Part shown: positions 1 through 8,036 of the stretch, piece by piece
How the letters are laid out: the number at the start of each line of letters is the position of its first letter
Numbering within the stretch: the first letter of the stretch is position 1
Assembly (NCBI GenBank): GCA_900551715.1
Contig: URXG01000030.1
Coordinates: forward strand, 1 to 26,237
Source of the DNA: an uncultured Blautia sp.
GTDB taxonomy: Bacteria; Bacillota; Clostridia; Lachnospirales; Lachnospiraceae
Length of the DNA stretch: 26,237 nt
Direction: 5' to 3'
Made by a program: the position numbers and the translations under genes
Notes under the pieces: model-generated
Databases searched by the model: none
Told to the model about the DNA's origin: nothing
What the model saw: the letters and a program-made list of their open reading frames with translations, nothing else

Positions 1-50
1 CATGCAATTGCATGACGCGCACCTCGCAGCAAGAATGCCGAGGCATTCTT
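1..50. repeat. palindromes at window start
   Basis: Bases 1-14 form a perfect palindrome (CATGCAATTGCATG). Bases 31-50 form a hairpin with 9-bp arms AAGAATGCC/GGCATTCTT. No open frame with a ribosome site is seen here, and the window starts inside the unit. The octamer CACCTCGC at 20-27 recurs at 9318-9325, next to another hairpin cluster. This is probably the tail of an interspersed palindromic element downstream of an unseen gene. The function is unknown. Confidence 0.5.
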
Positions 51-85
51 GAATGGAATTATTGGTGAATGACACAAAAAACATC

Positions 86-112
86 GTTACTGTGAATGGA
101 GTGAACAGTAAA
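86..112 (+). repeat. 27-nt palindromic repeat, copy 1
   Basis: GTTACTGT, an 11-nt centre (GAATGGAGTGA), then ACAGTAAa. The 7-bp inner arms are perfect and the last base breaks the eighth pair. It has the same architecture and similar centre as the copies at 9173-9199, 9208-9234 and 23077-23103. It is intergenic, just upstream of a terminator. Confidence 0.75.
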
Positions 113-115
113 AAA

Positions 116-151
116 ACATCCTGCAGAAACATTTCAGCAGGGTGTTTTTTT
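116..151 (+). terminator. intrinsic terminator of the gene upstream of the window
   Basis: ACATCCTGC pairs with GCAGGGTGT (one G-U pair), with a further GAA/TTC inner stem, followed by seven T residues. It precedes the hemA promoter, so it ends an upstream transcript and does not attenuate the hem operon. Confidence 0.8.
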
Positions 152-152
152 A

Positions 153-181
153 TTGACATTATCTCATGGAAACGCTATCAT
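153..181 (+). promoter_or_regulatory. sigma-A promoter of the hem operon
   Basis: TTGACA at 153-158, a 17-nt spacer, then TATCAT at 176-181. Transcription would start near 188, giving a leader of about 30 nt. That leaves no room for a cobalamin riboswitch or other large leader. Confidence 0.8.
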
Positions 182-218
182 TAACAGGACAAGAGTTACA
201 AAGGAGAAAAAGAAAATT

Positions 219-1448
219 ATGACAATTTCCATGATCGGAATTGATCACGACAAAGCCCCTGTAGATATCAGGGCCTTGTTTGCGTTCACGAAAAAAAACG
301 CCGGAGAGGCAATGGAAAAACTGAAAGACACTGCATCAGTACATGGATGTATCATCCTGTCTACCTGTAACCGCCTGGAGATCTGGGCAAGCCATGAGGA
401 AGGACAGGAACTTTCTTTGTATAAGTGCCTTTGCGGTCTGAAAAATATAGAAGATGATTCTTACGAACAGTATTTCATTACCCGTCAGGATAAAGAAGCT
501 GTAGAGCATCTTTTTTACCTGGCAGGAGGACTGAAATCCCAGATACTCGGAGAAGATCAGATCCTGACTCAGATTAAGGATGCGCTGAATCTGGCAAGAG
601 AACATTTTACTACAGATGGAGTTCTGGAAGTACTGTTCCGTATGGCTGTTACTGCCGGCAAAAAGATTAAAACGGAAGTGCCAATGGCACATGGCAATCC
701 TTCTGTGATCCATCAGGCAGTACGCCGCCTGAAAGAACAGGGATATGATATGCATGGCAGGACATGCATGGTTATCGGTAACGGAGAAATGGGTAAGGTG
801 GCAGCACAGACTCTTCGTGATGCAGGAGCCAATGTTACCGTTACCGTCCGTCAGTACAGAAGTGGAATGGTAAGCATTCCCGTAGGATGCAGCCGAATCC
901 ATTACGGTGAGAGAATGAATTTTCTTCCAATGTGTGATGTGGTAGTCAGTGCTACAGCAAGCCCTAATTTCACCCTGAGAGAAGAACTTTTCCAGGAGAT
1001 CCGGCTGGAGAAACCGCTTATGCTTCTGGACCTTGCAGTACCAAGAGATATAGAACCTTCTCTTGGAAACAGAGATAATATCACTCTTTATGATATGGAC
1101 AGTTTCCGTTCCGAACGTTATTCCCCGGAAGCAATGGAAAATCTGGGAAAAGCAGGCAAAATTGTTCAGGAACAGATGGACGAATTCTTCCAGTGGCTGG
1201 ATGGAAGAGATGTGATACCGAGGATACAGGAGATCAAAGCAGATGCAGTACAGGATCTGAATCTCCGTATTGACAAGATACTGAAAAACACTCCTATGGA
1301 TTCAGAGGACAGAGACAACCTTCTGAAAGCAGTAGATACGGCTGCCGGCAAAGTTGTCAACAAGCTGATCTTTGGATTAAGGGACAGCCTGAACCAGGAT
1401 ATTTTTCTGGAGTGTGTTGCAGGATTGGAGAAATTATATGAAGACTAA
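219..1448 (+). CDS. hemA: glutamyl-tRNA reductase
   Basis: Reduces glutamyl-tRNA(Glu) with NADPH to glutamate-1-semialdehyde, the first committed step of C5-pathway tetrapyrrole synthesis in the cytoplasm. The N-terminal motif GIDHDKAPVDIR and the catalytic STCNR motif (Cys50 from this start) are present. So are the GLKSQILGEDQIL motif and the Rossmann VIGNGEMG nucleotide site, with a C-terminal helical dimerisation region. Length is 409 aa, normal for the family. Start 219 follows AAGGAG at 201-206. A longer frame could begin at TTG 153, but that codon lies in the -35 box. It is the first gene of the operon and overlaps the next gene by 11 nt. Confidence 0.96.
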   Translation: MTISMIGIDHDKAPVDIRALFAFTKKNAGEAMEKLKDTASVHGCIILSTCNRLEIWASHEEGQELSLYKCLCGLKNIEDDSYEQYFITRQDKEAVEHLFYLAGGLKSQILGEDQILTQIKDALNLAREHFTTDGVLEVLFRMAVTAGKKIKTEVPMAHGNPSVIHQAVRRLKEQGYDMHGRTCMVIGNGEMGKVAAQTLRDAGANVTVTVRQYRSGMVSIPVGCSRIHYGERMNFLPMCDVVVSATASPNFTLREELFQEIRLEKPLMLLDLAVPRDIEPSLGNRDNITLYDMDSFRSERYSPEAMENLGKAGKIVQEQMDEFFQWLDGRDVIPRIQEIKADAVQDLNLRIDKILKNTPMDSEDRDNLLKAVDTAAGKVVNKLIFGLRDSLNQDIFLECVAGLEKLYED

Positions 1449-1917
1449 ACGCTTTTTTCCCATGTTTGTAGATCTTTCCGATAAGAAGATCGTAGTGGTG
1501 GGAGGCGGTAATATCGCAACCCGAAGAGTGAAGACCCTTTTACAGTTTACCAGAAATATCACTGCTGTAGCACCAAAGACAACCATGGAATTACATGAGC
1601 TTGGCAAAGCAGGATATGTAAATCTCATTAACCGTCCTGTAAAAAGATCCGATTTTGATATGGCGTATATGGTCATTGCAGCTACCAATGACTGGAAACT
1701 TAACGATGAAATACACCGGGTCTGTAAGGAAGAAGGCATTTATGTAAATGTGGCAGATGACAAAAGCAAATGCGATTTTTACTTTCCGGGAGTCTATATG
1801 AAAGACGAAGTGGTAGTGGGAATCACTGCCAGTGGTCTGAACCACAAAAAAGCCCGTAAGGTGCGGGTGGCAATTCAGGAAGCAATGGAGGAATCAACCG
1901 AAAATGAAAAAGACTGA
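1438..1917 (+). CDS. precorrin-2 dehydrogenase / sirohydrochlorin ferrochelatase family protein
   Basis: Likely oxidises precorrin-2 to sirohydrochlorin with NAD, and may insert iron to give siroheme. The N-terminal Rossmann motif GGGNIATRRV is clear, followed by the family signature around NVADDKSKCDFYFP. At 159 aa it resembles the short YlnF-type proteins rather than the roughly 200-aa SirC/Met8 proteins with a full C-terminal helical domain, so chelatase activity is uncertain. The start is ATG 1438 with GGAG 7 nt upstream, inside the end of hemA. It overlaps hemC by 14 nt, indicating translational coupling. Confidence 0.9.
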   Translation: MKTKRFFPMFVDLSDKKIVVVGGGNIATRRVKTLLQFTRNITAVAPKTTMELHELGKAGYVNLINRPVKRSDFDMAYMVIAATNDWKLNDEIHRVCKEEGIYVNVADDKSKCDFYFPGVYMKDEVVVGITASGLNHKKARKVRVAIQEAMEESTENEKD

Positions 1918-2839
1918 AATCGTGATCGGAAGCAGAGAAAGCCAGCTGGCAGTACTGCAGAGTCAGATGGTACAGAAATATATTCAGGATGCTCATCCGG
2001 AGCTTCAGGTAGAAATCCTCACCATGAAAACTACAGGTGATAAGATACTTGACCGTACCTTGGATAAGGTAGGGGGCAAGGGGCTTTTTGTAAAAGAGCT
2101 GGATCGTGCGCTTATGGATGGCAGATCACAGCTTTCTGTACACAGTCTGAAAGATATGCCTATGGAAGTACCGGAAGAACTGCCTCTTCTTGCTTTTTCC
2201 AAAAGAGAAGACCCAAGAGATGTACTTGTCCTTCCAGAAGGAAAAACAGAAATAGACCCGGAGAAACCACTGGGCTGTTCCAGCCTCAGAAGAACCTTAC
2301 AGCTGAAAGAGATTTATCCTGATCTTGAAGTAAAAAGTATCAGAGGCAATCTTCAGACCCGTCTCCGTAAGCTGGATGCAGGAGAATATTCTGCACTGAT
2401 CCTGGCAGCTGCCGGGCTGAAGAGACTTGGCCTGGAACATCGAATCAACCGTTATTTTTCCCCAGAGGAGATGATTCCGGCAGCAGGTCAAGGAATTCTG
2501 GCTGTACAGGGTCGGAAAGAACTGGATTATGATTATCTGGAAGGTTATGGAGATCCGGATGCCTGGGATACCGGAAGCGCAGAGAGAGCTTTTGTAAAAT
2601 ATCTGGATGGTGGATGTTCTTCTCCGGTAGCAGCATACGGAGAGATCCAGGGTGAAGAGATTTTTCTTCGAGGCCTGTATTATATAGAAGAAACAGGTGC
2701 CTACAAGAAAGGCAGTATCCGGGGAAATCGCAGGGATGCAGAGAAACTGGGAATCGCTCTTGCAAAAGAATTACAGGAATCCTGCAAAGAATCCTTATGT
2801 ACCCCAGATAACAAAAATGACAATAAAGGAGAAGCATAA
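1904..2839 (+). CDS. hemC: hydroxymethylbilane synthase (porphobilinogen deaminase)
   Basis: Joins four porphobilinogen molecules into the linear tetrapyrrole hydroxymethylbilane. It starts with the typical IGSRESQLAVLQ segment and carries the SIRGNLQTRL substrate-binding motif. The dipyrromethane-cofactor cysteine sits in DGGCSSPVAAYG near residue 238. Length is 311 aa, as expected for three domains. ATG 1904 lies inside the end of the preceding gene with GGAGG 12 nt upstream. The stop overlaps the next start as TAATG. Confidence 0.96.
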   Translation: MKKTEIVIGSRESQLAVLQSQMVQKYIQDAHPELQVEILTMKTTGDKILDRTLDKVGGKGLFVKELDRALMDGRSQLSVHSLKDMPMEVPEELPLLAFSKREDPRDVLVLPEGKTEIDPEKPLGCSSLRRTLQLKEIYPDLEVKSIRGNLQTRLRKLDAGEYSALILAAAGLKRLGLEHRINRYFSPEEMIPAAGQGILAVQGRKELDYDYLEGYGDPDAWDTGSAERAFVKYLDGGCSSPVAAYGEIQGEEIFLRGLYYIEETGAYKKGSIRGNRRDAEKLGIALAKELQESCKESLCTPDNKNDNKGEA

Positions 2840-4350
2840 TGGATAAAGGAAAGGTTTGGCTGGTTGGCGCAGGCCCTGGCGATATCGGGCTTTTTACATT
2901 AAAGGGAATGAATGTGCTGAATCAGGCAGATGTCGTAGTATATGACAGTCTGGTAGGACAGGGTGTTCTTGCCAAAGTTCCGGGAAGCGCCCGCCTGATC
3001 AATGTTGGCAAAAGAGCAGACAGGCACACTATGCCACAGGAACAGATCAATCAGGTACTTCTGGAAGAAGCACTGAAGGGCAACAATGTTGTCAGACTGA
3101 AAGGTGGAGACCCATTCCTTTTTGGAAGAGGTGGAGAAGAACTGGAACTTCTTACAGAACATGGAGTTCCCTATGAAGTAGTACCTGGAGTGACTTCTCC
3201 TATTGCAGTTCCGGCATACAACGGAATTCCTGTAACACATCGTGATTTCTGTTCTTCTCTTCATATCATTACAGGACACAGAAGAGCAGGCCAGGAATAT
3301 GACATTGATTTTGAAGCGCTTGTCCGTACAAAGGGTACCCTGGTATTCCTTATGGGTATTGCGGCACTTGCTGATATTATGAAGGGACTTCTGGACGGTG
3401 GGATCAATCCGGATATGCCGGCAGCAGTTCTTCAGCAGGGTACCACAGCCGGTCAGAAAAGAGTAGTGGCGACAGTTTCTACACTGGAAGAAGAAGTAAA
3501 AAGACAGGGCATTGAGACACCAGCAATTATCGTAGTTGGTAAGGTATGTACTCTGGCAGATGAATTTGGCTGGTATGAGCGTCTTCCTCTGGCAGGATGG
3601 AAGGTCCTTGTAACCCGTCCTAAGGGACGCAGCTCCAGAACTGCAGAGCTTCTTCGCAAAAAAGGAGCAGAAGTACTGGAACTTCCATCCATTAAAACTG
3701 TACCGGTGCAGGATGAAAGCCCTCTTCACGAAGCTTTGTCCGGAATGGACCAATATCAGTGGCTGGTATTTACAAGTCCTACAGGAGTAGAAATCTTTTT
3801 CCAGGAGCTTCGTGCCTGCCACAAAGATATCCGGAGCCTGGGCAGCGTGAAAGTAGCTGCCATTGGACAGGGGACAGCCAAAGCACTGGAAGAAAGAGGT
3901 ATTCTCACAGATCTGATCCCGGAAGTTTATGATGGAGATTCTCTGGGAGAAGCCCTGGCAGCAGAACTTCAGGGTGGTGAAAAAATCCTTCTTCCCCGGG
4001 CAGAAAAGGGCAATCAGAATCTTGCAGATATTTTAAGGAAAAAAGGTGCGGAAGTGGATGATATTGCAACTTATGAGACTCTTTACGAGACCAGTCCACT
4101 GATTCATGTAGGAGAAGAAATCCACAAAAGAGCCATAGACTGTGTGGTATTCACCAGTGCATCTACAGTAAAAGGTTTTGTAAACAGTACAGAACTTTCC
4201 GATTATTCTTCCGTTACAGCAGCCTGCATTGGTAAACAGACAAAAGCAGAAGCAGATAAATATGGTATGAAAACATACATGGCAGAGAAAGCGACTATTG
4301 ATGCACTGATCCGCCTTGTAGAAAACATAAAAGTATCAGAACAGGAGTGA
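2839..4350 (+). CDS. cobA-hemD: fused uroporphyrinogen-III C-methyltransferase / uroporphyrinogen-III synthase
   Basis: A two-domain protein of 503 aa. Residues 1 to about 245 are an SUMT/CobA SAM-dependent methylase (GAGPGDIGLFTLKG, then LKGGDPFLFGRGGEE, then VPGVTSPIAVPAYNGIP). Residues from about 255 to the end match uroporphyrinogen-III synthase (VTRPKGRSS at the domain start, VFTSPTGVE, LLPRAEKGN, VFTSASTVKGF). The HemD half cyclises hydroxymethylbilane and the CobA half methylates the product at C2 and C7 to precorrin-2, so flux is pushed to corrin or siroheme. Such fusions are common in clostridia. The start ATG shares one base with the hemC stop. Confidence 0.95.
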   Translation: MDKGKVWLVGAGPGDIGLFTLKGMNVLNQADVVVYDSLVGQGVLAKVPGSARLINVGKRADRHTMPQEQINQVLLEEALKGNNVVRLKGGDPFLFGRGGEELELLTEHGVPYEVVPGVTSPIAVPAYNGIPVTHRDFCSSLHIITGHRRAGQEYDIDFEALVRTKGTLVFLMGIAALADIMKGLLDGGINPDMPAAVLQQGTTAGQKRVVATVSTLEEEVKRQGIETPAIIVVGKVCTLADEFGWYERLPLAGWKVLVTRPKGRSSRTAELLRKKGAEVLELPSIKTVPVQDESPLHEALSGMDQYQWLVFTSPTGVEIFFQELRACHKDIRSLGSVKVAAIGQGTAKALEERGILTDLIPEVYDGDSLGEALAAELQGGEKILLPRAEKGNQNLADILRKKGAEVDDIATYETLYETSPLIHVGEEIHKRAIDCVVFTSASTVKGFVNSTELSDYSSVTAACIGKQTKAEADKYGMKTYMAEKATIDALIRLVENIKVSEQE

Positions 4351-4355
4351 TAAAA

Positions 4356-5339
4356 ATGGATCTTATTCAGAGACCAAGAAGATTACGTGGCAGTGAAGTA
4401 CTGCGCAAAATGGTAAGAGAGACAAGAATTGACAAATCATCTCTGATCTACCCTCTTTTTGTAAAAGAAGGACAGGGTATTGAGGAAGAGATTCCTTCTA
4501 TGGAAGGACAGTACCGCTACAGTGTGGACCGTCTGCCATATGAACTGGAACGTCTTCAGAAAGCCGGAGTTTCCAGCATTATGCTTTTCGGTATTCCGGA
4601 TCACAAAGATGAAGTGGGAAGCGGTGCCTATGATGAGAACGGAATTGTCCAGAAAGCATTAAGAGAAGCCAAAAAACAGTTTCCGGATATGTATTATATT
4701 ACAGATGTATGTATGTGTGAATATACTTCCCATGGTCACTGCGGTGTGCTCTGTGGTCATGAAGTAGAAAACGATGCTACACTGGAACTTCTTGCAAAAA
4801 CAGCCCTTTCTCATGTAGAGGCAGGTGCAGATATGGTAGCACCTTCTGATATGATGGACGGACGTGTACGTGCCATCAGAGAATGTCTGGACAAAGCAGG
4901 ACACAAAGAAGCACCGATCATGTCCTATGCAGTAAAATATGCATCTGCATTTTACGGACCATTCAGAGATGCAGCAGGTTCCGCACCTTCTTTTGGAGAT
5001 CGTAAGAGTTATCAGATGGATTTCCACAACAGAAGAGAGGGAATGAAAGAAGCACTTACAGATATTGAGGAAGGTGCAGATATCATTATGATCAAACCAG
5101 CTATGTCTTATCTGGATATGGTTTCTGAAGTATACAAAGCTACCAATGTTCCTATTGCAGCATACAGTGTAAGCGGTGAATATGCCATGGTGAAGGCTGC
5201 TGCCAAAATGGGCTGGATCGACGAAGACAGGATCGTATGCGAAATGGCAGCAAGTGCTTATCGTGCAGGCGTTTCTATTTATCTTACTTACTATGCAAAA
5301 GAACTTGCCAGATTTATTGATGAAGGGAGAATTGGCTGA
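4356..5339 (+). CDS. hemB: delta-aminolevulinic acid dehydratase (porphobilinogen synthase)
   Basis: Condenses two 5-aminolevulinate molecules into porphobilinogen. It is the zinc-dependent type: three ligand cysteines lie in DVCMCEYTSHGHCG (Cys119, 121, 129). The two active-site lysines are in MSYAVKYASAFYGPF and IIMIKPAMSYLD. Length is 327 aa. ATG 4356 follows AGGAG (4343-4347) by 8 nt; an in-frame GTG at 4347 overlaps that ribosome site and is rejected. The stop overlaps the hemL start as TGATG. Confidence 0.96.
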   Translation: MDLIQRPRRLRGSEVLRKMVRETRIDKSSLIYPLFVKEGQGIEEEIPSMEGQYRYSVDRLPYELERLQKAGVSSIMLFGIPDHKDEVGSGAYDENGIVQKALREAKKQFPDMYYITDVCMCEYTSHGHCGVLCGHEVENDATLELLAKTALSHVEAGADMVAPSDMMDGRVRAIRECLDKAGHKEAPIMSYAVKYASAFYGPFRDAAGSAPSFGDRKSYQMDFHNRREGMKEALTDIEEGADIIMIKPAMSYLDMVSEVYKATNVPIAAYSVSGEYAMVKAAAKMGWIDEDRIVCEMAASAYRAGVSIYLTYYAKELARFIDEGRIG

Positions 5340-6616
5340 TGGGCAGATCAGAAGAATTATTTGAGCGTGCAGTTGAAAGGATTCCAGGTGGAGTAAACAG
5401 CCCGGTACGTGCTTATGGCGCAATCGGCAGGGCTCCACGTTTTATTGATAAAGCAGATGGCTGTTATATTTATGATGTAGACGGAAATAAATACATTGAT
5501 TATATTGACTCCTGGGGTCCTATGATCCTTGGACACAATTTCCCGGAGATCAGAGAAGCAGTAGTAAAAGCCTGCGAAAAAGGCTTGAGTTTTGGCTGTG
5601 CTACAGAGATCGAAGTAGAAATGGCAGAATTCATCTGCGAAAACCTTCCTCATGTAGAAATGGTCCGTATGGTAAACTCCGGTACAGAAGCTGTTATGAG
5701 TGCCATCCGTACTGCAAGAGGTTTTACAGGAAGAGACAAAATTGTCAAATTTGCCGGATGTTATCATGGACACAGTGATGCACTCCTAGTAAGTGCAGGT
5801 TCCGGTGTAATGACCAGCGGTGTACCGGACAGTGCCGGTGTGCCGAAAGGATGTACACAGGATACCATGACGGCTGTTTATAATGATCTTGACAGTGTGC
5901 AGAAGCTTTTTGATGAAGCTCCGGATCAGATCGCATGTGTGATCGTAGAGCCTGTTGGTGCCAATATGGGCGTGGTTCCTCCAAAAGAAGGTTTCCTTCA
6001 GGGGCTGAGGGATCTCTGTAACAAATATGGTGCACTTCTTATTTTTGATGAGGTTATTACCGGATTCCGTCTTGCCTTCGGTGGAGCAGCAGAGTACTTT
6101 GGCATTCGCCCGGATATGGTCACTTATGGAAAGATCATCGGTGCAGGAATGCCGGTAGGTGCTTACGGTGGAAGAAAAGAAATCATGGAAATGGTTTCTC
6201 CGGCAGGTCCTGTTTATCAGGCAGGTACCTTAAGCGGTAATCCTATTGCCATGGCTGCAGGTCTTACCCAGCTGAAATATCTCCATGCACATCAGGAAGT
6301 ATACAAAGATCTGGAAGCAAAGGGACAGAAACTTTATGGTGGGATGATCGACATCCTGAATAAAGCAGATTCTCCTTATCAGGTAAATCACGTATCGTCT
6401 CTTGGAAGTATTTTCTTTGCAAAAGAAGAAGTGAAGGATTACACATCAGCCAAAACTTCGGATACACAGATGTTTGCCAGATATTTCCTTCATATGCTGG
6501 ATAACGGAATCCATCTGGCTCCGTCTCAGTTCGAAGCAATGTTCCTTTCCACAGCGCATACAGATGCTGTAATCGAAGAAACACTGGATAAAGTGAGCAG
6601 ATTTTTTGAAAAATAA
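5339..6616 (+). CDS. hemL: glutamate-1-semialdehyde 2,1-aminomutase
   Basis: Converts the HemA product into 5-aminolevulinate using PLP. This class-III aminotransferase fold is 425 aa with LLIFDEVITGFR and the Schiff-base lysine in TYGKIIGAGMPVGAYGG (about Lys265). The glycine-rich NSGTEAVMSAIR cofactor segment is also present. It is the last gene of the six-gene operon and is coupled by one base to hemB. The operon carries every enzyme from glutamyl-tRNA to precorrin-2 but no hemE or later protoheme gene. Confidence 0.96.
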   Translation: MGRSEELFERAVERIPGGVNSPVRAYGAIGRAPRFIDKADGCYIYDVDGNKYIDYIDSWGPMILGHNFPEIREAVVKACEKGLSFGCATEIEVEMAEFICENLPHVEMVRMVNSGTEAVMSAIRTARGFTGRDKIVKFAGCYHGHSDALLVSAGSGVMTSGVPDSAGVPKGCTQDTMTAVYNDLDSVQKLFDEAPDQIACVIVEPVGANMGVVPPKEGFLQGLRDLCNKYGALLIFDEVITGFRLAFGGAAEYFGIRPDMVTYGKIIGAGMPVGAYGGRKEIMEMVSPAGPVYQAGTLSGNPIAMAAGLTQLKYLHAHQEVYKDLEAKGQKLYGGMIDILNKADSPYQVNHVSSLGSIFFAKEEVKDYTSAKTSDTQMFARYFLHMLDNGIHLAPSQFEAMFLSTAHTDAVIEETLDKVSRFFEK

Positions 6617-6699
6617 AGGTAATTGGGAAGGTACTGAACAGTTACAAATAAAGTAACTTGCAGGTATCTCATAAAATACAAGGGTTAAGGATTGGCAAC

Positions 6700-6728
6700 T
6701 TGTTCTCACAGAAAGAGTGTGCTATAAT
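6700..6728 (+). promoter_or_regulatory. promoter of the lactonase-family gene
   Basis: TTGTTC at 6700-6705, a 17-nt spacer, then TATAAT at 6723-6728 preceded by TG (6720-6721), giving an extended -10. Between hemL and this promoter only a weak GTTAC/GTAAC stem (6641-6657) is seen, with no clear terminator. Confidence 0.75.
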
Positions 6729-6794
6729 AGTAACACCGAATATAAAGGCGGCAGAGAAGACCCGCCCAGTGCACGAATTTTAGGAGGCAGTATA

Positions 6795-7898
6795 ATGGGG
6801 AATAAGAAATATGTAGCTTATGTGGGAACTTACACCCATGGAAGCAGCAAGGGCATTCATGTATATGATGTAGATGTAGAGAAAGGAACCTTTACAGAAC
6901 GTAATGAAGTAAAGGTCAGAAACGCATCACATACAGCAGTGTCCAAGAATGGCAAATATTTATATTCCATCGAAGATGAAGGTGTGGCAGTATTCACACG
7001 TGATGAGAATGGTGATCTCAGCAGGATCAACAGTGTAAATATCGACGGAATGAGAGGATGTTTCCTTGCAACAGATGTAGATGGTAGATACCTGTATGTG
7101 GCAGGATATCATGACGGTAAGGTAACAGTTGTACATACACATAAGGATGGCAGTTTGGGACGTATCATGGATGGTGTGTTCCACAAGGGACTGGGAAGCG
7201 TTGCAGAACGTAACTTCCGTCCTCATGTCAACTGTGTACGTCCTACACCGGATAATAAGTATCTCTGTGCAGTAGATAATGGTATTGATCAGGTAAAAAT
7301 TTACAAGATCAACAAGAGACGTCACAAACTGGAACTTGTTGATATTCTCAGATGCCCAAGAGAAAGTGGTCCGAGGATCATTCGTTTCAGTGCAGACGGC
7401 AAGTACGCTTATCTTCTTTTTGAACTCAGCAATGAGATCAAGGTATACAGCTATAACGGAGAAGGCAATACACCGGAGTTTGAACTTCTTCAGAGTATAA
7501 CGACACTTACCAAAGAAAACGACAAAGATGCGATCCACAATGCAGCTTCCGGTCTGGCTCTTGCTCCCGATGGCAAACATCTTTTCTGTACCACAGCAGG
7601 AGAGAATACTGTTTCCATGTATGAGATCGATCCGGAAACAGGACTCCTGGAAAAGAAATTTACACTGCCTGTCAGCGGCGATTATCCTAAGGATCTGGTG
7701 ATCTTCCCGGATAACCGGCATATTGCAGTTGCTAATCATGCAAGCAACAGCATCACTATTTTCACAGTGGATTATGACAAAAATATCATTGTTATGAATG
7801 ATAAGCCACATAAGGTAGAGACACCGAACAGCATTCATATGTGGCCGGTTCCAGGAGACTGGGAACCAGTTTCAATCCCGGATGAAGAGAAAGTATAA
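6795..7898 (+). CDS. lactonase family beta-propeller protein (YbhE/6-phosphogluconolactonase-like)
   Basis: A 367-aa cytoplasmic protein with the seven-bladed-propeller lactonase pattern. It has the N-terminal YVGTYTHGSSKGIHVYDVD, then repeated blades with D-G-[KR]-Y-[LA] turns (NGKYLYSIED, DGRYLYVAGY, DNKYLCAVDN, DGKYAYLLFE, DGKHLFCTTA, DNRHIAVANH). The family includes E. coli Pgl, which hydrolyses 6-phosphogluconolactone, but many members act on other lactones or are uncharacterised, and no pentose-phosphate gene is adjacent. ATG 6795 has AGGAGG 7 nt upstream; a frame extension back to 6717 lies in the promoter and is rejected. It has its own promoter and a shared terminator with aroC. Confidence 0.88.
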   Translation: MGNKKYVAYVGTYTHGSSKGIHVYDVDVEKGTFTERNEVKVRNASHTAVSKNGKYLYSIEDEGVAVFTRDENGDLSRINSVNIDGMRGCFLATDVDGRYLYVAGYHDGKVTVVHTHKDGSLGRIMDGVFHKGLGSVAERNFRPHVNCVRPTPDNKYLCAVDNGIDQVKIYKINKRRHKLELVDILRCPRESGPRIIRFSADGKYAYLLFELSNEIKVYSYNGEGNTPEFELLQSITTLTKENDKDAIHNAASGLALAPDGKHLFCTTAGENTVSMYEIDPETGLLEKKFTLPVSGDYPKDLVIFPDNRHIAVANHASNSITIFTVDYDKNIIVMNDKPHKVETPNSIHMWPVPGDWEPVSIPDEEKV

Positions 7899-7948
7899 AT
7901 TTTCATAATCCAATAAACAGAATATTTATTTAATACAAAAATAATACA

Positions 7949-8013
7949 AAAAGAACAGATCCTGTTCCTTCTGAATATCTATTGATATATCAGAGGGAGA
8001 GGATCTGTTTTTT
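7949..8013. terminator. two-way intrinsic terminator
   Basis: AACAGATCC (7954-7962) pairs with GGATCTGTT (8001-8009), with further inner pairing. It is flanked by an A-rich run on the left and a T run on the right, so it can end both the plus-strand lactonase transcript and the minus-strand aroC transcript. Confidence 0.85.
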
Positions 8014-8036
8014 ATTGGGTTCTCCGGGATCGAAGA

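Noticed and set aside
1..218. Cobalamin riboswitch or attenuator controlling the hem operon
   Set aside because: The terminator at 116-151 lies upstream of the promoter at 153-181, so it is not in the hem transcript, and the leader is only about 30 nt.
6636..6657. Another copy of the 27-nt palindrome after hemL
   Set aside because: Only GAACAGTTACAA and a 5-bp GTTAC/GTAAC stem are shared (the same 12-mer occurs at 14932-14943); the spacing and centre do not match the family.
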